A DNA stretch of 46,629 bases, from the NCBI RefSeq assembly GCF_001623075.1, contig NZ_LMCF01000083.1, forward strand, positions 1 to 46,629, read 5' to 3'. A program made the position numbers and the translations under genes. The DNA comes from Pseudovibrio sp. Ad37. GTDB taxonomy: Bacteria; Pseudomonadota; Alphaproteobacteria; Rhizobiales; Stappiaceae. Numbering within the stretch: the stretch's first letter is position 1; each line of letters opens with the position of its first letter. Below the pieces are notes generated by a model that saw only the letters and a program-made list of their open reading frames with translations, did no database searches and was not told the DNA's origin. Positions 1 to 8,300 of this stretch are shown one piece after another.

Positions 1-25
1 GGTTCTGGCTCAAATCGCTGATCAC
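1..25 (-). CDS. Possible start of the next transfer-operon gene (partial)
   Basis: On the minus strand one frame is open from the left edge back past the stop of the 66-aa gene. A GTG at 25 is preceded by TGAGGCGGG, a plausible ribosome-binding site, and would give a protein beginning MISDLSQN. Too little is visible for any function, and another start or no gene is possible. Its position, downstream of several closely packed minus-strand genes, suggests the operon simply continues off the edge. Confidence 0.2.
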
Positions 26-68
26 AAGATCACCCGCCTCAACGATCTCATGCCGTGGTGTTACGCTG

Positions 69-269
69 CTAAGCCAGCGTAACAGGGCCTATTTCCGTTT
101 TGTAGGTCGGGTTCGCCGGACGCACACCCTGCACATTGGATTGATCAATCTTTTGATAGGCAAGAAGAGCAGCGCCGACGAAAACCGTTTGGACGATTAT
201 AACCCCCACCAGCAAGCCTGGTAACCACCGACCACTTTCGCCGTTCTTTTTAGCCTCTGGATTAGACAC
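69..269 (-). CDS. Small single-pass membrane protein
   Basis: A 66-aa protein with a charged N-terminus (about residues 1-14), one strongly hydrophobic segment (about residues 17-38, WLPGLLVGVIIVQTVFVGAA) and a short polar tail. The layout predicts an inner-membrane protein with its tail outside. It follows the nuclease-like gene by about 40 bases on the same strand and is probably in the same transfer operon. No family is recognised. The start ATG has only a weak upstream GAGGGATG; no other start retains the membrane segment. Confidence 0.6.
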   Translation of the reverse strand: MSNPEAKKNGESGRWLPGLLVGVIIVQTVFVGAALLAYQKIDQSNVQGVRPANPTYKTEIGPVTLA

Positions 270-308
270 TGCTTTTCATCCCTCGTTCTTTTAAACTAGA
301 GTTGAAAT

Positions 309-926
309 TTAGCGCACAGGCCGAAAATCTAAGGAACCTCGATAGTCGTTTTGCGGTGAGTTGTCTTTTTCCACCTCTTTGTATCTCTGATCATCGGTCT
401 TCTTTTCGCGAACAAGGCCAGTTTGAAGAAGAGCGCTATCTGACAACGCATTTAGTTGATCGACGCCAAGTAGTTGAACATTGTGGTATCGGATCGTCTT
501 GCCAGTTTCATTCAAGACAACCGTACGGATAAACGCGAAATCACATCTCGGCTGATATTGGCTTTCGGTCATTAGCTGGTCGTAGACCGATACCTGAATA
601 AGATCATCCTCAGTCACCCGATGTGAACGTCGCAACTTCGTGTCAATTAGAAAATGATGACTGCTCTTGGTACGCAGAATTTGATCGGCGCGGCCGCAGA
701 CTTCCAAGTGTCCAACTCCGATGGTGCCTTCAAGTTCAACTTCAGATCCCACGAGAACAGAGTCGCCAACTATTGTTGGAAGCTGCTCCTTGATCGACCA
801 CAACTTAAATTCTGCATGTCGAGTGCCATGTCTCAGATCAACTAACAAGATCGCCATGACCCAGACAGCCGCAAAGATCCAAAAAGCAACAGTATCATCA
901 AACAGCACCTGGGATCTCCAGTTCAT
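309..926 (-). CDS. Membrane-anchored PD-(D/E)XK (Cas4/RecB-like) nuclease
   Basis: 205 aa. Residues about 10-30 form one membrane segment (TVAFWIFAAVWVMAILLVDL). After this come the elements of a PD-(D/E)XK nuclease: GRAD (active-site Asp), then LIDTKLR (the D-x-K pair) and QVSVYDQLM (the QxxxY motif of Cas4/RecB-type enzymes). I see no four-cysteine cluster, so an Fe-S Cas4 is unlikely. The C-terminus is polar. The gene overlaps the preceding 138-aa gene by 29 bases, which implies co-translation within the MobI operon. A role in processing or protecting transferred DNA at the membrane is inference from context. The fold assignment rests on motifs only. Confidence 0.6.
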   Translation of the reverse strand: MNWRSQVLFDDTVAFWIFAAVWVMAILLVDLRHGTRHAEFKLWSIKEQLPTIVGDSVLVGSEVELEGTIGVGHLEVCGRADQILRTKSSHHFLIDTKLRRSHRVTEDDLIQVSVYDQLMTESQYQPRCDFAFIRTVVLNETGKTIRYHNVQLLGVDQLNALSDSALLQTGLVREKKTDDQRYKEVEKDNSPQNDYRGSLDFRPVR

Positions 927-1314
927 CTAGGGTCCAGTCACTTATGGCTTCCAAGGTTTCCTTGTCGTAGCCAATATCACTGACGGGCTTGCCGGCATAA
1001 GAAACGTTCGGAAAAAAGGATGGATGGAACACTCCATGAGGAATACTCTCTTCGTCTCCGAGCCACTTCCTTGCACGAAGATCGATCAGGAACTCACCAT
1101 CAAGACAGATCCAAAAATGTGGCGCCACAAGAGCACCGGTCGTGCGGTCATTCAACCCACCTTGAATGCACGTGTGAGGGACAAACGCTTTACGCAGATG
1201 GTATGAGATGATCGCAGTCATGCCATCACAATCAGCACTGCATTCATCCCAACAAAGAAGTGCTAACTCCACATGATCATGCCATCTAGTTTTGCAGGGT
1301 AAACTCATGACCAA
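898..1314 (-). CDS. Putative Cys-His-Asp (transglutaminase/papain-like) protein
   Basis: 138 aa, no signal peptide or membrane segment. A Cys in SADCDGMTAI, a His in PHFWICLDGEF and an Asp in FLIDLRARKWLG occur in the order and spacing typical of the Cys-His-Asp triad of transglutaminase/papain-like folds. This is a motif impression, not a proven homology. The start is uncertain: TTG at 1314 has AAGG seven bases upstream, while the ATG two codons later (1308) is the more usual codon. It begins directly after the stop of the 75-aa gene and overlaps the nuclease gene, so it belongs to the same operon. Confidence 0.5.
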   Translation of the reverse strand: MVMSLPCKTRWHDHVELALLCWDECSADCDGMTAIISYHLRKAFVPHTCIQGGLNDRTTGALVAPHFWICLDGEFLIDLRARKWLGDEESIPHGVFHPSFFPNVSYAGKPVSDIGYDKETLEAISDWTLDELEIPGAV

Positions 1315-1316
1315 TT

Positions 1317-1544
1317 CTAAGCCTTAAAAAAAATAAAGAGCGGTATCCAAGGTAACAACCACAAGCACCACATCGCGATCTTGTACCAACGTTGATCCGC
1401 ACGCCGTTGCAAAATAGCCTTTTCATTTAGAAAATTCGCGGCCTCATTTTCAAAAATTCTGTGTTCACGCTCACCTTGTTTGCGACGATATTGAACACGA
1501 TTATCTTTCGCATGTTGCACCAGCCGCGTGACTGAGTGTTTCAC
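1317..1544 (-). CDS. Small C-terminally anchored membrane protein
   Basis: 75 aa. The first 50 residues are highly charged and probably helical; the last 20 (IAMWCLWLLPWIPLFIFF) form one membrane segment, so the protein would be tail-anchored with a cytoplasmic basic domain. The start is GTG, overlapping the MobI-like stop as GTGA, which couples translation to that gene. No family is recognised. Its place between mobI-like and nuclease genes suggests a role in DNA transfer or its control. Confidence 0.6.
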   Translation of the reverse strand: MKHSVTRLVQHAKDNRVQYRRKQGEREHRIFENEAANFLNEKAILQRRADQRWYKIAMWCLWLLPWIPLFIFFKA

Positions 1545-2077
1545 TTTTCAATTCTCCTTGTAGAGCTCGTGCGACACTTCTCAATGGCCTTAACAGTTTT
1601 GCGGATCGTTGTGAGAGCTGCCGCCCTTTCTCGCAGTAGAGCATAACGGGGCTCGATGATTTCAATAAGATCTAACTCCCAATCCAAAGCTGCCCGAAAG
1701 GAGTTCATGTTGTGCTTAAAACCTTTCGGCTTACTCATGTATGTCGAGAATACTCTAGTGCTTCCTCCCGCTACCTTCATGTAGCGGTTCTTAAACCACT
1801 CCGCAGAGAATGTCGTTTTCTGCACCAACCGAACTCGTGTTCCAAACGTCGCCAGCTCTGCATCTTTTTCTTTGCGTGCGGCGGCATGTGTCTTCCAAAA
1901 CCAATCAGCTTCGGCCTGTCCCTCAATCAAAATTGCGCGCAACTCCGCATCTAGCCAAGCCAGGATCTCTGCTTGTCGTGCCCCGGCATTCGCCCTGTCA
2001 TCCAACAGGAACTTAAGGCGTGCATCTTCAACGTCAGCACCCTTATTTGACCCTAATTCATCCAGCGTATATTCCAT
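1541..2077 (-). CDS. mobI: MobI-like conjugative transfer protein
   Basis: About 178 aa from ATG 2077; an upstream in-frame GTG at 2089 would add four residues. The N-terminal half is rich in Ala, Glu and Lys, with ADWFWKTHAAARKEKDAEL. The middle has a positively charged stretch (RVRLVQKTTFSAEWFKNRY) and the end a helical segment with WELDLIEIIEPRYALLRERA. This order fits my recollection of MobI of SXT/R391 and IncA/C elements, a small auxiliary relaxase-complex protein encoded next to oriT. No alignment was run. The upstream palindromic region and the FlhDC-like activator gene match the SXT-type layout and raise confidence. Confidence 0.55.
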   Translation of the reverse strand: MEYTLDELGSNKGADVEDARLKFLLDDRANAGARQAEILAWLDAELRAILIEGQAEADWFWKTHAAARKEKDAELATFGTRVRLVQKTTFSAEWFKNRYMKVAGGSTRVFSTYMSKPKGFKHNMNSFRAALDWELDLIEIIEPRYALLRERAAALTTIRKTVKAIEKCRTSSTRRIEK

Positions 2078-2138
2078 CACATTTTCCACATCACTATCTA
2101 TCTGGAAATTACACGCCTAATTTCACTATGAAACCCTA

Positions 2139-2167
2139 GGTAGTAGCTTTCCATATTACGGTGTCAA
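2139..2167 (-). promoter_or_regulatory. Candidate mobI operon promoter
   Basis: On the minus strand a perfect TTGACA (2167-2162) abuts palindrome A. No good -10 is seen at the expected distance (ACTACC at 17 bases; TACCTA two bases further). A strong -35 beside an upstream operator with a poor -10 is typical of activator-dependent promoters. The transcript would read into the mobI-like gene. Confidence 0.4.
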
Positions 2168-2188
2168 TTTCCACATATATTTGGAAAT
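2167..2188. promoter_or_regulatory. Palindromic operator A
   Basis: Near-perfect 22-bp palindrome with half-sites ATTTCC and GGAAAT around an AT-rich centre; one mismatched base pair. It touches the -35 hexamer of the candidate mobI promoter. Together with palindromes B and C it is a likely binding array for the FlhDC-like or Ner-like regulator encoded next door, or part of an origin of transfer. Confidence 0.6.
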
Positions 2189-2238
2189 ATTCTTTCCTAT
2201 TCCAATCGATCCGATTTATGCCACCTATTCATGCCTAC

Positions 2239-2262
2239 AATTTCCAAATATATTTGGAAATT
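2239..2262. promoter_or_regulatory. Palindromic operator B (perfect)
   Basis: A perfect 24-bp palindrome with half-sites AATTTCCAAATA and TATTTGGAAATT. Its centre is 73 bp from that of palindrome A and 71 bp from that of palindrome C, about seven helical turns each way. Confidence 0.6.
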
Positions 2263-2310
2263 AGATCATCAAATACAATAGGTTTACAGTATTCGGCATT
2301 TTATGAATTC

Positions 2311-2332
2311 ATTTCCATATATATGTGGAAAT
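2311..2332. promoter_or_regulatory. Palindromic operator C
   Basis: Near-perfect 22-bp palindrome, half-sites ATTTCCATATA and TATGTGGAAAT, third in the evenly spaced array between the FlhDC-like gene and mobI. The rest of the gap (2078-2444) holds no gene. A fourth, loose pair of half-sites (TTTTCCAC near 2082 and TGGAAATT near 2103) surrounds the mobI-like start. Confidence 0.6.
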
Positions 2333-2444
2333 AGAAGAGTCATATTGAGAATATTGCTCTCTTCCTACCAACTAAGCGGAGATACATGTATCAAACATTT
2401 TCGGAAAAAGGCTGGCGGCTTACAATCAAGTTCAAACCTAGCAT

Positions 2445-3638
2445 CTACGACTGTTTGCAGAAAGGGCAGCTCCGAACTGTACTCTGGTCAATCCATACAT
2501 AATGATCTGATTTGCATGAAAGACACTCATCTACCCATGCTTCGGAATTCACGATATAAAGCAGCAATGAATGCAGCACTGGCATCGCATTATCACGCCA
2601 TCCGGTCGAGCGCGTAGGCCACTCTCGCAGTGAGGCCGTATAGAGCTTGAACGCCTTACACATGGTTGGAATCTCGATACCTTTGGTTTCGATATCACCG
2701 GCTAAATAAGTGCGATAACAGAGGGCGCCCAAAGACGCCAACATGAGGTCACCAGCATTACAAAGGACGTTCCTGTAGTCTTCACGTTTCTTTCGAGCCT
2801 CCGCCAATTTCACAGTCTCAGGGCTCATGTCGTCATAGAGATTACGTATTGAAGTCGCGCCCATACCAACGTGTGGAATTACAGCGTCGATAGAGAACCC
2901 CGCGACGAGCAGAAACCTGGCCACAGCTTTACGTTTCCAACTGGACATATCCGCATTCACCCGCGAAGCAACCTCACCCGCAAGACTACCAAAACGCGAT
3001 ATCCAATTAGTGAGTATCTGAATTGTTTTTTTCGCAATCAAGTCCGCTTCAAGGTCCTGTAATTCAGAGACTGTACATTTTTCCGGGTCTTCATACTTGC
3101 GGATTTGCAAGCTAAGAATGTCGAATATTACTTGCTCCGAAAAGCGCAACGAAAGAAGGCACTCCACCTTGCTCGCGATAACAAACAGCTCAGAGAGCGA
3201 TACGATAGATAGCTTCTGCATTATCGCTGGAGATACGCCGCACAATTGACTGGCTAGCTCTTTATCGTGATCAACTGCAATCTTGAGAACCTGCCAGTAA
3301 TAACGCACCAACGGTTCCTCAATCGATACGTCCTCCACAAACATATTCGTACCGCTGCATTCGCCAAGCACCTTATGCAAGTCAAAGTCGTCAAGTGTTA
3401 AGCCAAAAGACAGCCATCCTCCTTTTGAGAGCAACTCAAGGTGATAGTCATCCAGCTTGCTTAAAGAACGTATTGCTTTTTGTGACAGGTCAAAAATTTC
3501 AGTTCCACGCTTTTGAGCAGCTTCGCGAACCCAGAACCACATCGCCAACTCAAAGTCACACAAGTCGCGCGGGGCTCGGGCTTCATAGAGTTCGTTTGCC
3601 TTTTTATCCAAGCTTTCCGTGATCTCTGAAAAGGCCAT
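2445..3638 (-). CDS. FlhD-FlhD-FlhC fusion, putative transfer master activator
   Basis: 397 aa. Residues about 130-174 (LCGVSPAIMQKLSIVSLSE...) align without gaps to the core of flagellar FlhD (RLGINEEMANTLGALTL...). Residues about 48-91 (LSKLDDYHLELLSKGGW region) align to the same core and look like a second, more diverged FlhD copy. From about 235 the sequence follows FlhC: a helix-turn-helix-like AGFSIDAVIPHVGMGATSIRN, then LYDDM, CNA and KAFKLY. It ends in a zinc site with Cys372, Cys375, Cys391 and Cys394. FlhDC-type activators (SetCD, AcaCD) switch on transfer genes of SXT and IncA/C elements but are two separate proteins. The start ATG follows the transglycosylase stop directly, with AAGGGCG upstream. 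It may act at the palindromes downstream of its own gene. Confidence 0.75.
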   Translation of the reverse strand: MAFSEITESLDKKANELYEARAPRDLCDFELAMWFWVREAAQKRGTEIFDLSQKAIRSLSKLDDYHLELLSKGGWLSFGLTLDDFDLHKVLGECSGTNMFVEDVSIEEPLVRYYWQVLKIAVDHDKELASQLCGVSPAIMQKLSIVSLSELFVIASKVECLLSLRFSEQVIFDILSLQIRKYEDPEKCTVSELQDLEADLIAKKTIQILTNWISRFGSLAGEVASRVNADMSSWKRKAVARFLLVAGFSIDAVIPHVGMGATSIRNLYDDMSPETVKLAEARKKREDYRNVLCNAGDLMLASLGALCYRTYLAGDIETKGIEIPTMCKAFKLYTASLREWPTRSTGWRDNAMPVLHSLLLYIVNSEAWVDECLSCKSDHYVWIDQSTVRSCPFCKQS

Positions 3639-4190
3639 CTATTCGCCCTTTATGTTTCGCCAGATAGCGAGGACACGTTGACCGTAGTTTCGTGCTCGGT
3701 TTTCATCGGCCCATGTGTGATACCTTCCGATACCCAATTCGATGTCATCGGGTGCTGAGAGTATCGCCTCCACCAGGATCTGCGCCCCAACCTCAATATT
3801 CACCACAGGATCCAATAGTTCTGAAGGATGCTGTACCCGATGCCCATGCCAACGCAAGTTCACCTGCATCAGGCCCACGTCAACCATTTTCCCGTGCGCT
3901 TTTGTAAGGCGATCTAGCTCTGAGAGAGCTAGTTCCAAGGTGAACGGGTACACAGCACCGCTTGGTGCTCTTAGTGCCCAAATTGACGGTGCGATATTGC
4001 CCTTGCCAACACTTTTTGCGGATTCAGCCAGAGCAACTGAATATAGCAAGAAGGGGTCTATGCGTTGCTCCTCGCCAACCTTTGAAAAGATCGTGTCATG
4101 GAGATCTACAGCAGCAGAAGGTGACGTAGATAATAAAACAAATAAAAATGTTACGTAGATCCAGTAACGCATCTTGAATACCACTTTCAT
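3639..4190 (-). CDS. Lytic transglycosylase, VirB1/Slt type
   Basis: 183 aa with an N-terminal signal sequence (residues about 7-27, cleavage near SAA). The SLT-fold signature is clear: LLYSVALAES with the catalytic Glu at about residue 56, then GLMQVN, and later a tail with GIGRYHTW and a basic region. Such enzymes cut peptidoglycan in the periplasm to let the type IV secretion apparatus through. The ATG overlaps the Ner-like stop as ATGA, and the FlhDC-like gene begins one base after its stop, so the three form one tight operon. The same trio of functions occurs near the activator genes of SXT/IncA/C elements. Confidence 0.85.
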   Translation of the reverse strand: MKVVFKMRYWIYVTFLFVLLSTSPSAAVDLHDTIFSKVGEEQRIDPFLLYSVALAESAKSVGKGNIAPSIWALRAPSGAVYPFTLELALSELDRLTKAHGKMVDVGLMQVNLRWHGHRVQHPSELLDPVVNIEVGAQILVEAILSAPDDIELGIGRYHTWADENRARNYGQRVLAIWRNIKGE

Positions 4191-4468
4191 GAACCTAATG
4201 AATCTTCGTCCAACCTATAGGTATCCATGTATCTGGGGCAGAGCTCAGGCCAAATTTTCGATGCTGGCATCTTCACTGCTTGCTCGATTATAGAACGGAG
4301 TTTTCTCGTTGGTTTAGATAATGCTGCGCTCACAGCTTGCCTCGTGACCTTATTTTCGTCGGCGAGCGCCTGAATCGTGTAACCATTCACTGATAAACGA
4401 TACTTCAGCCAAGCAACTCGTTCTTTGGAATCTTTTGGTACTGGATCGGTTTCACCCGTTTTACTCAT
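4187..4468 (-). CDS. Ner-like helix-turn-helix regulator
   Basis: 93 aa from ATG 4468, chosen over an upstream TTG because AGGGA lies eight bases before it. The core WLKYRLSVNGYTIQALADEN, followed by KVTRQAVSAALSKPTRKLR and KIWPELCPRY, matches the Mu Ner / Nlp family, including the ending with IWP. These small proteins bind DNA as repressors. It is first in the operon with the transglycosylase and the FlhDC-like protein; an Acr1-type Ner-like repressor occupies a comparable place in IncA/C plasmids. Its operator could be in the AT-rich region upstream. Confidence 0.7.
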   Translation of the reverse strand: MSKTGETDPVPKDSKERVAWLKYRLSVNGYTIQALADENKVTRQAVSAALSKPTRKLRSIIEQAVKMPASKIWPELCPRYMDTYRLDEDSLGS

Positions 4469-4926
4469 ATCTGGTTCCCTGACCAAGAAACTATTTAAAG
4501 TTGTCAGTATTCAGGAGCAGTTAGTTGCGTTTAATTGCGCATGTCAACTAGAGGATGAGAACGTCAGGTTTATCGTCTTTAATTTAGTTTAATGCATTTC
4601 ATGCATACCGCATAAGCAGATGAATTTGAGCAGGTTTCCGTAGCGCAAGATCTGTAATGGTGTGACATCCGTAATGCATTTACTAAGTTTTTAGTCGTTT
4701 CACGCAACATTCAATCTTGATTAAATTTTATTTTAAATATGATTTGAATTTACTTCATCTTATAGTCAAATTTAGTTAAGTTGTGAATATTCGGTATCAG
4801 ACAAGCCGAGTATTTTCCAACTTGCACCTTACGCATTACTCGTGATGCGCGGCGAATCTAACGTCATCTATTGATTGCAATCTAGAGTTTAATATTTTAT
4901 AATTAAATTATATTGGAGGTTGCATT
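4469..4926. other. AT-rich divergent intergenic region
   Basis: No gene seen. The region separates the Ner-like operon (minus) from the small membrane protein (plus) and should hold both promoters. It has long A/T runs (about 4715-4780), a small palindrome ATGCATTTCATGCAT near 4592, and a good ribosome-binding site GGAGG just before the plus-strand gene. No confident -35/-10 pair could be chosen. Confidence 0.4.
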
Positions 4927-5235
4927 ATGATTTTGCGTTTGTTTACTTGCTGGCAGGCTTACCTATTGATTGCCGCCTTCGCATTGTTCACGGGATACTA
5001 CAACGGAGCTTGGTGGTTTTTTGTGTCTGCAGTCGTATCGCCGTTACTGAGAAATTTAAGTGCCATTAGCTGGGACGAAAGCACTTCGGAAGTCAAAGAT
5101 CCATTAGGGTCGGATATGCTTGACCCAGGATCCCACGTTTCCCCTGCAACACAAATTATTGATTTTACGGGTTTCGCCGAAAATGGCCCTAATGATGGCT
5201 CACGGCATTATGTCCCGACAAGCAGCCCATTTTAA
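4927..5235 (+). CDS. Small membrane protein beside traG (entry-exclusion candidate)
   Basis: 102 aa with GGAGG eight bases before the ATG. The N-terminal 45 residues hold two close hydrophobic stretches (CWQAYLLIAAFALFTGYY and WWFFVSAVVSPLL); the rest is polar. It is convergent with traG and shares a terminator with it. In F and SXT/R391 systems the entry-exclusion protein is a small inner-membrane protein encoded next to traG, which is its target, so this is a candidate by position and topology only. It has no sequence match that I recognise, and it lies on the opposite strand to traG, unlike the known cases. Confidence 0.7.
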   Translation: MILRLFTCWQAYLLIAAFALFTGYYNGAWWFFVSAVVSPLLRNLSAISWDESTSEVKDPLGSDMLDPGSHVSPATQIIDFTGFAENGPNDGSRHYVPTSSPF

Positions 5236-5271
5236 ATAAGGGGCAGATAATTTTTCTAAAACTAAGAGTAG

Positions 5272-5300
5272 AAGAGTGCGCTCTGAAGTCACGCACTCTT
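5272..5300. terminator. Bidirectional terminator between the small membrane gene and traG
   Basis: Perfect 9-bp stem AAGAGTGCG / CGCACTCTT with an 11-base loop, between two convergent genes. T-rich bases follow on both strands, though without a long uninterrupted run. Confidence 0.6.
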
Positions 5301-5310
5301 TGATTTGTGG

Positions 5311-8300
5311 TTAATCCCGCTGTTCAAAAGGGGTGCTTGCCCCATAGTAATTCATCACCGGCCTTATCGCTTCTCCGAAACTCGTTGGAGAAGAGGCCGC
5401 GAAATCTAGACGGCTCACCATCGCTGCATACAGGAGAGGATCGTCTCGCAGCTCCTGATGGAGGTTTCCTGTAGCTTCTTGAACATCAGCATCACGTCCA
5501 CCCACTTGTGCCGAGACGTAGTCTGCACTAGCAGGGCTTAAGTTAAATTTTTCCTGCAAACGTTCTGATAATTGAGAAGTCTCAAAAGCTGATGCTTGAT
5601 CTTTCAGACCAATCGACCGTGAGAAATCTTTCCAACCTTCCCGAACAGTAGAGCCTACATTCTGCAAGAACTTTTGATCATTTTTGGATCGTATTAACTC
5701 CTCACGAGCCACGGCACGGCTATCACTATTAGCAACACCCTCGTTAGCAGCCTGCAAAGTAGAATCTGTATTTCTTTCATGTTCTTGTAACATACCGGGA
5801 GGGGCCTCGGCGAAGTTTTCACGTCGCTTGACTCCCAATCCAATACGCTTCAACCGATCGTCTTCGAAATGATTTTGTCGGTTTTTCATATCTTCCAAAT
5901 TCAAATTATTTGCTGCAGGTGCCAAAGGCTGACCGTCAGTCCCAACCTGCAGCACATTACCGCTGCCAGAGGCAGCAGGTGCATTGTTCGCGCTGCCAGA
6001 CGTGGCTGGAGTTATGTTTCCGCTGCCAGACGGTCTAGGTGTTCCAAATTGAGATCCAACTTCCTGAGGAGCAATATTGGCTCCTGTTGCTTGGCTCATA
6101 AACGAATTGATTGAAGAGGTTCCATCGTTGGCCAGCGCCAAGATACCTGCAGTAGCCTTAGCGACTGCAGGTGACATATTCATGTATTGTGTGAAGCGGT
6201 TTTCCATATCAGATGCATTTTGTCTGACGTGCTGCGGAGCAAAGCGTAATTGCTCCTGGATTGTTCCGCCTAACCCCTGTCTGAGCAGTTCAGCACCAAC
6301 TACATTTGCCGGTGCAGAATACGATACTCCCACATTTTGACTTGCCTGGTTAAGTCGAGTGAACTGCTGGCTCGCCTTAGTCGCTTCTTTTGCAGACTCT
6401 GAAATCTGTTCGGAATAACCATAACCCCAAGTATCGGATATATCTGACGCTGTATTGGTTGAGAACGACTGGGCGAGTTCGTTCGAGAGAGCGTTATGTG
6501 TTGATTTATCAAACCCAAACTGCTCTGCAAACTGTTGCGCAAGCCGAGAGTTTTTCGAACTCGATATACTATCCGAGGTAGTTGTTGACCCACTTACTCC
6601 TCCCGAAAGACCAGCTTTGCCGGTACTTAGAGGACCTGATGCGTCTCCATTCATCGCTAGAGAACCTGATGCGCCTCCATTCATCGCTAGCGCACCTACT
6701 ATCTGCTCAGAACGGCCCTCATCTAAGCCTCGTGATCTTAGGAAACTTTTTACTTGGTTATTCAACGCATTGAAGGTCTCACCATTGGTGACTGAAAGTC
6801 GGCGTGCCACCGCTCTTTCTTGAGTATCACGCTCAGAAACATTGGAGGTATTGTTATAGGCGTGTTGTACTGATCTGGAAAATTCGTCGGTCTTTTCTCT
6901 CGACGTAACCTCTGCTGAAGAAGCCGCAGATTGGAGCGCTTTTCCTGCTTCAATATTGCCAATTAGTGACTCAGTACCTGATTTAGTCATACCCGAGTGA
7001 GAGTCCCACGTATTCATTGGTGCAGCTTTGACCAACGGACCACTTTGAAGCATGTCAGGAGCCATGGCCTTTTCGTTAATGTGATCTGCTCCATTTACCC
7101 GGCTAGCGAGACTATTAAACGTGTAGGTTGAACCGGAAATAATGAAGAGCGCCAACATAGGTGTGGCAGCTGCTAGCATCCCTCCAGTCGCGATATAACT
7201 CTGAAGTACATCACCCGCTTCATTCAATCCGTACATCGTGGTGATCGACTTTGAATCAAGTACGCGCTCCAGCTCATTCGATGAAGCGACATAGAGGTAA
7301 AGGTTCGTAATTGATAAGATCGGATACCAAAGCTGTACCCAAATCAGCACTTGGAAGTACTTCACTGCGAGAGTGATCCCCATGCCCCCGAGCATGATGA
7401 TAAAGGCCATAATCGGCGTCACGCCATAAATGAAGCCCTCGAAAAAGGCGAGTACGGGATCCACAACAGACAAGAAAAGAGAATGCTCAGCGGACCATTG
7501 AACATTTCTTTGAGCGATAGCTTGGGCGACCATCTGTGCAGAATTAAAGTCCTGCAAATCAGAGTATCGGGTATATACCGCTTCGTAGTAGAGGGGCTCC
7601 AATATTGCAGTTTGCATGTATTCTGAAGCCGATGCCGAAACCAAACCAAGCGCTTGGAGACCGTTGCCTACTTTTCTTAGAGCGCTTTCACCCAAGTCAG
7701 TGTTGAGATTAAGCAGCTGAGATATGCGTATATCAACCTCACCACCGGGAATTACCTTGGCCAATGCTTCACTCAGCAACGCAAACCCCTCTGAACAAGA
7801 CACGTTCTGCCCATTAGGGTTCGCCAAGTATATCATGGTTCCATAGTTATTATTGTTGAACTGGATGGCCTCCAGGATCTCCTGTTCGAAAAGGCTTTCT
7901 TTATTTACATTGCTCATCTCCATTTTTTTGAGTGTGCATTCAGCAATGTAGTTCTTGGCTGACGTTGCGAAATCTGCACCAGAGCCGTAACTCGCATTGA
8001 TCGCCTGAATCACCGAGCTATTGTACCCGTTTCGTCTAGCCTGATTTAACACTTGAAGGGCTTCCATATAGCCATTCTCGCTCATAGCAGGATAAATTGG
8101 AGAGTAGGCCTGCTCCATCAGCTCCGTGAGCCCATAACCAATGTTGCTGATGATACCTCCAGCAATGCCAACACCAATGGGCACGTTGTCGACTGGGCGC
8201 ACTTCCCCCCGTTGTATATCCTCAATATTAACTGTCACTGTGGGGAAGAAAAACATACCGTACACCAGCCATCCTAAGAAGACTTGTTGCCAGTTAATCG

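Noticed and set aside
309-926. True Cas4
   Set aside because: The PD-(D/E)XK and QxxxY motifs fit, but the four-cysteine Fe-S cluster is missing and there is a membrane anchor.
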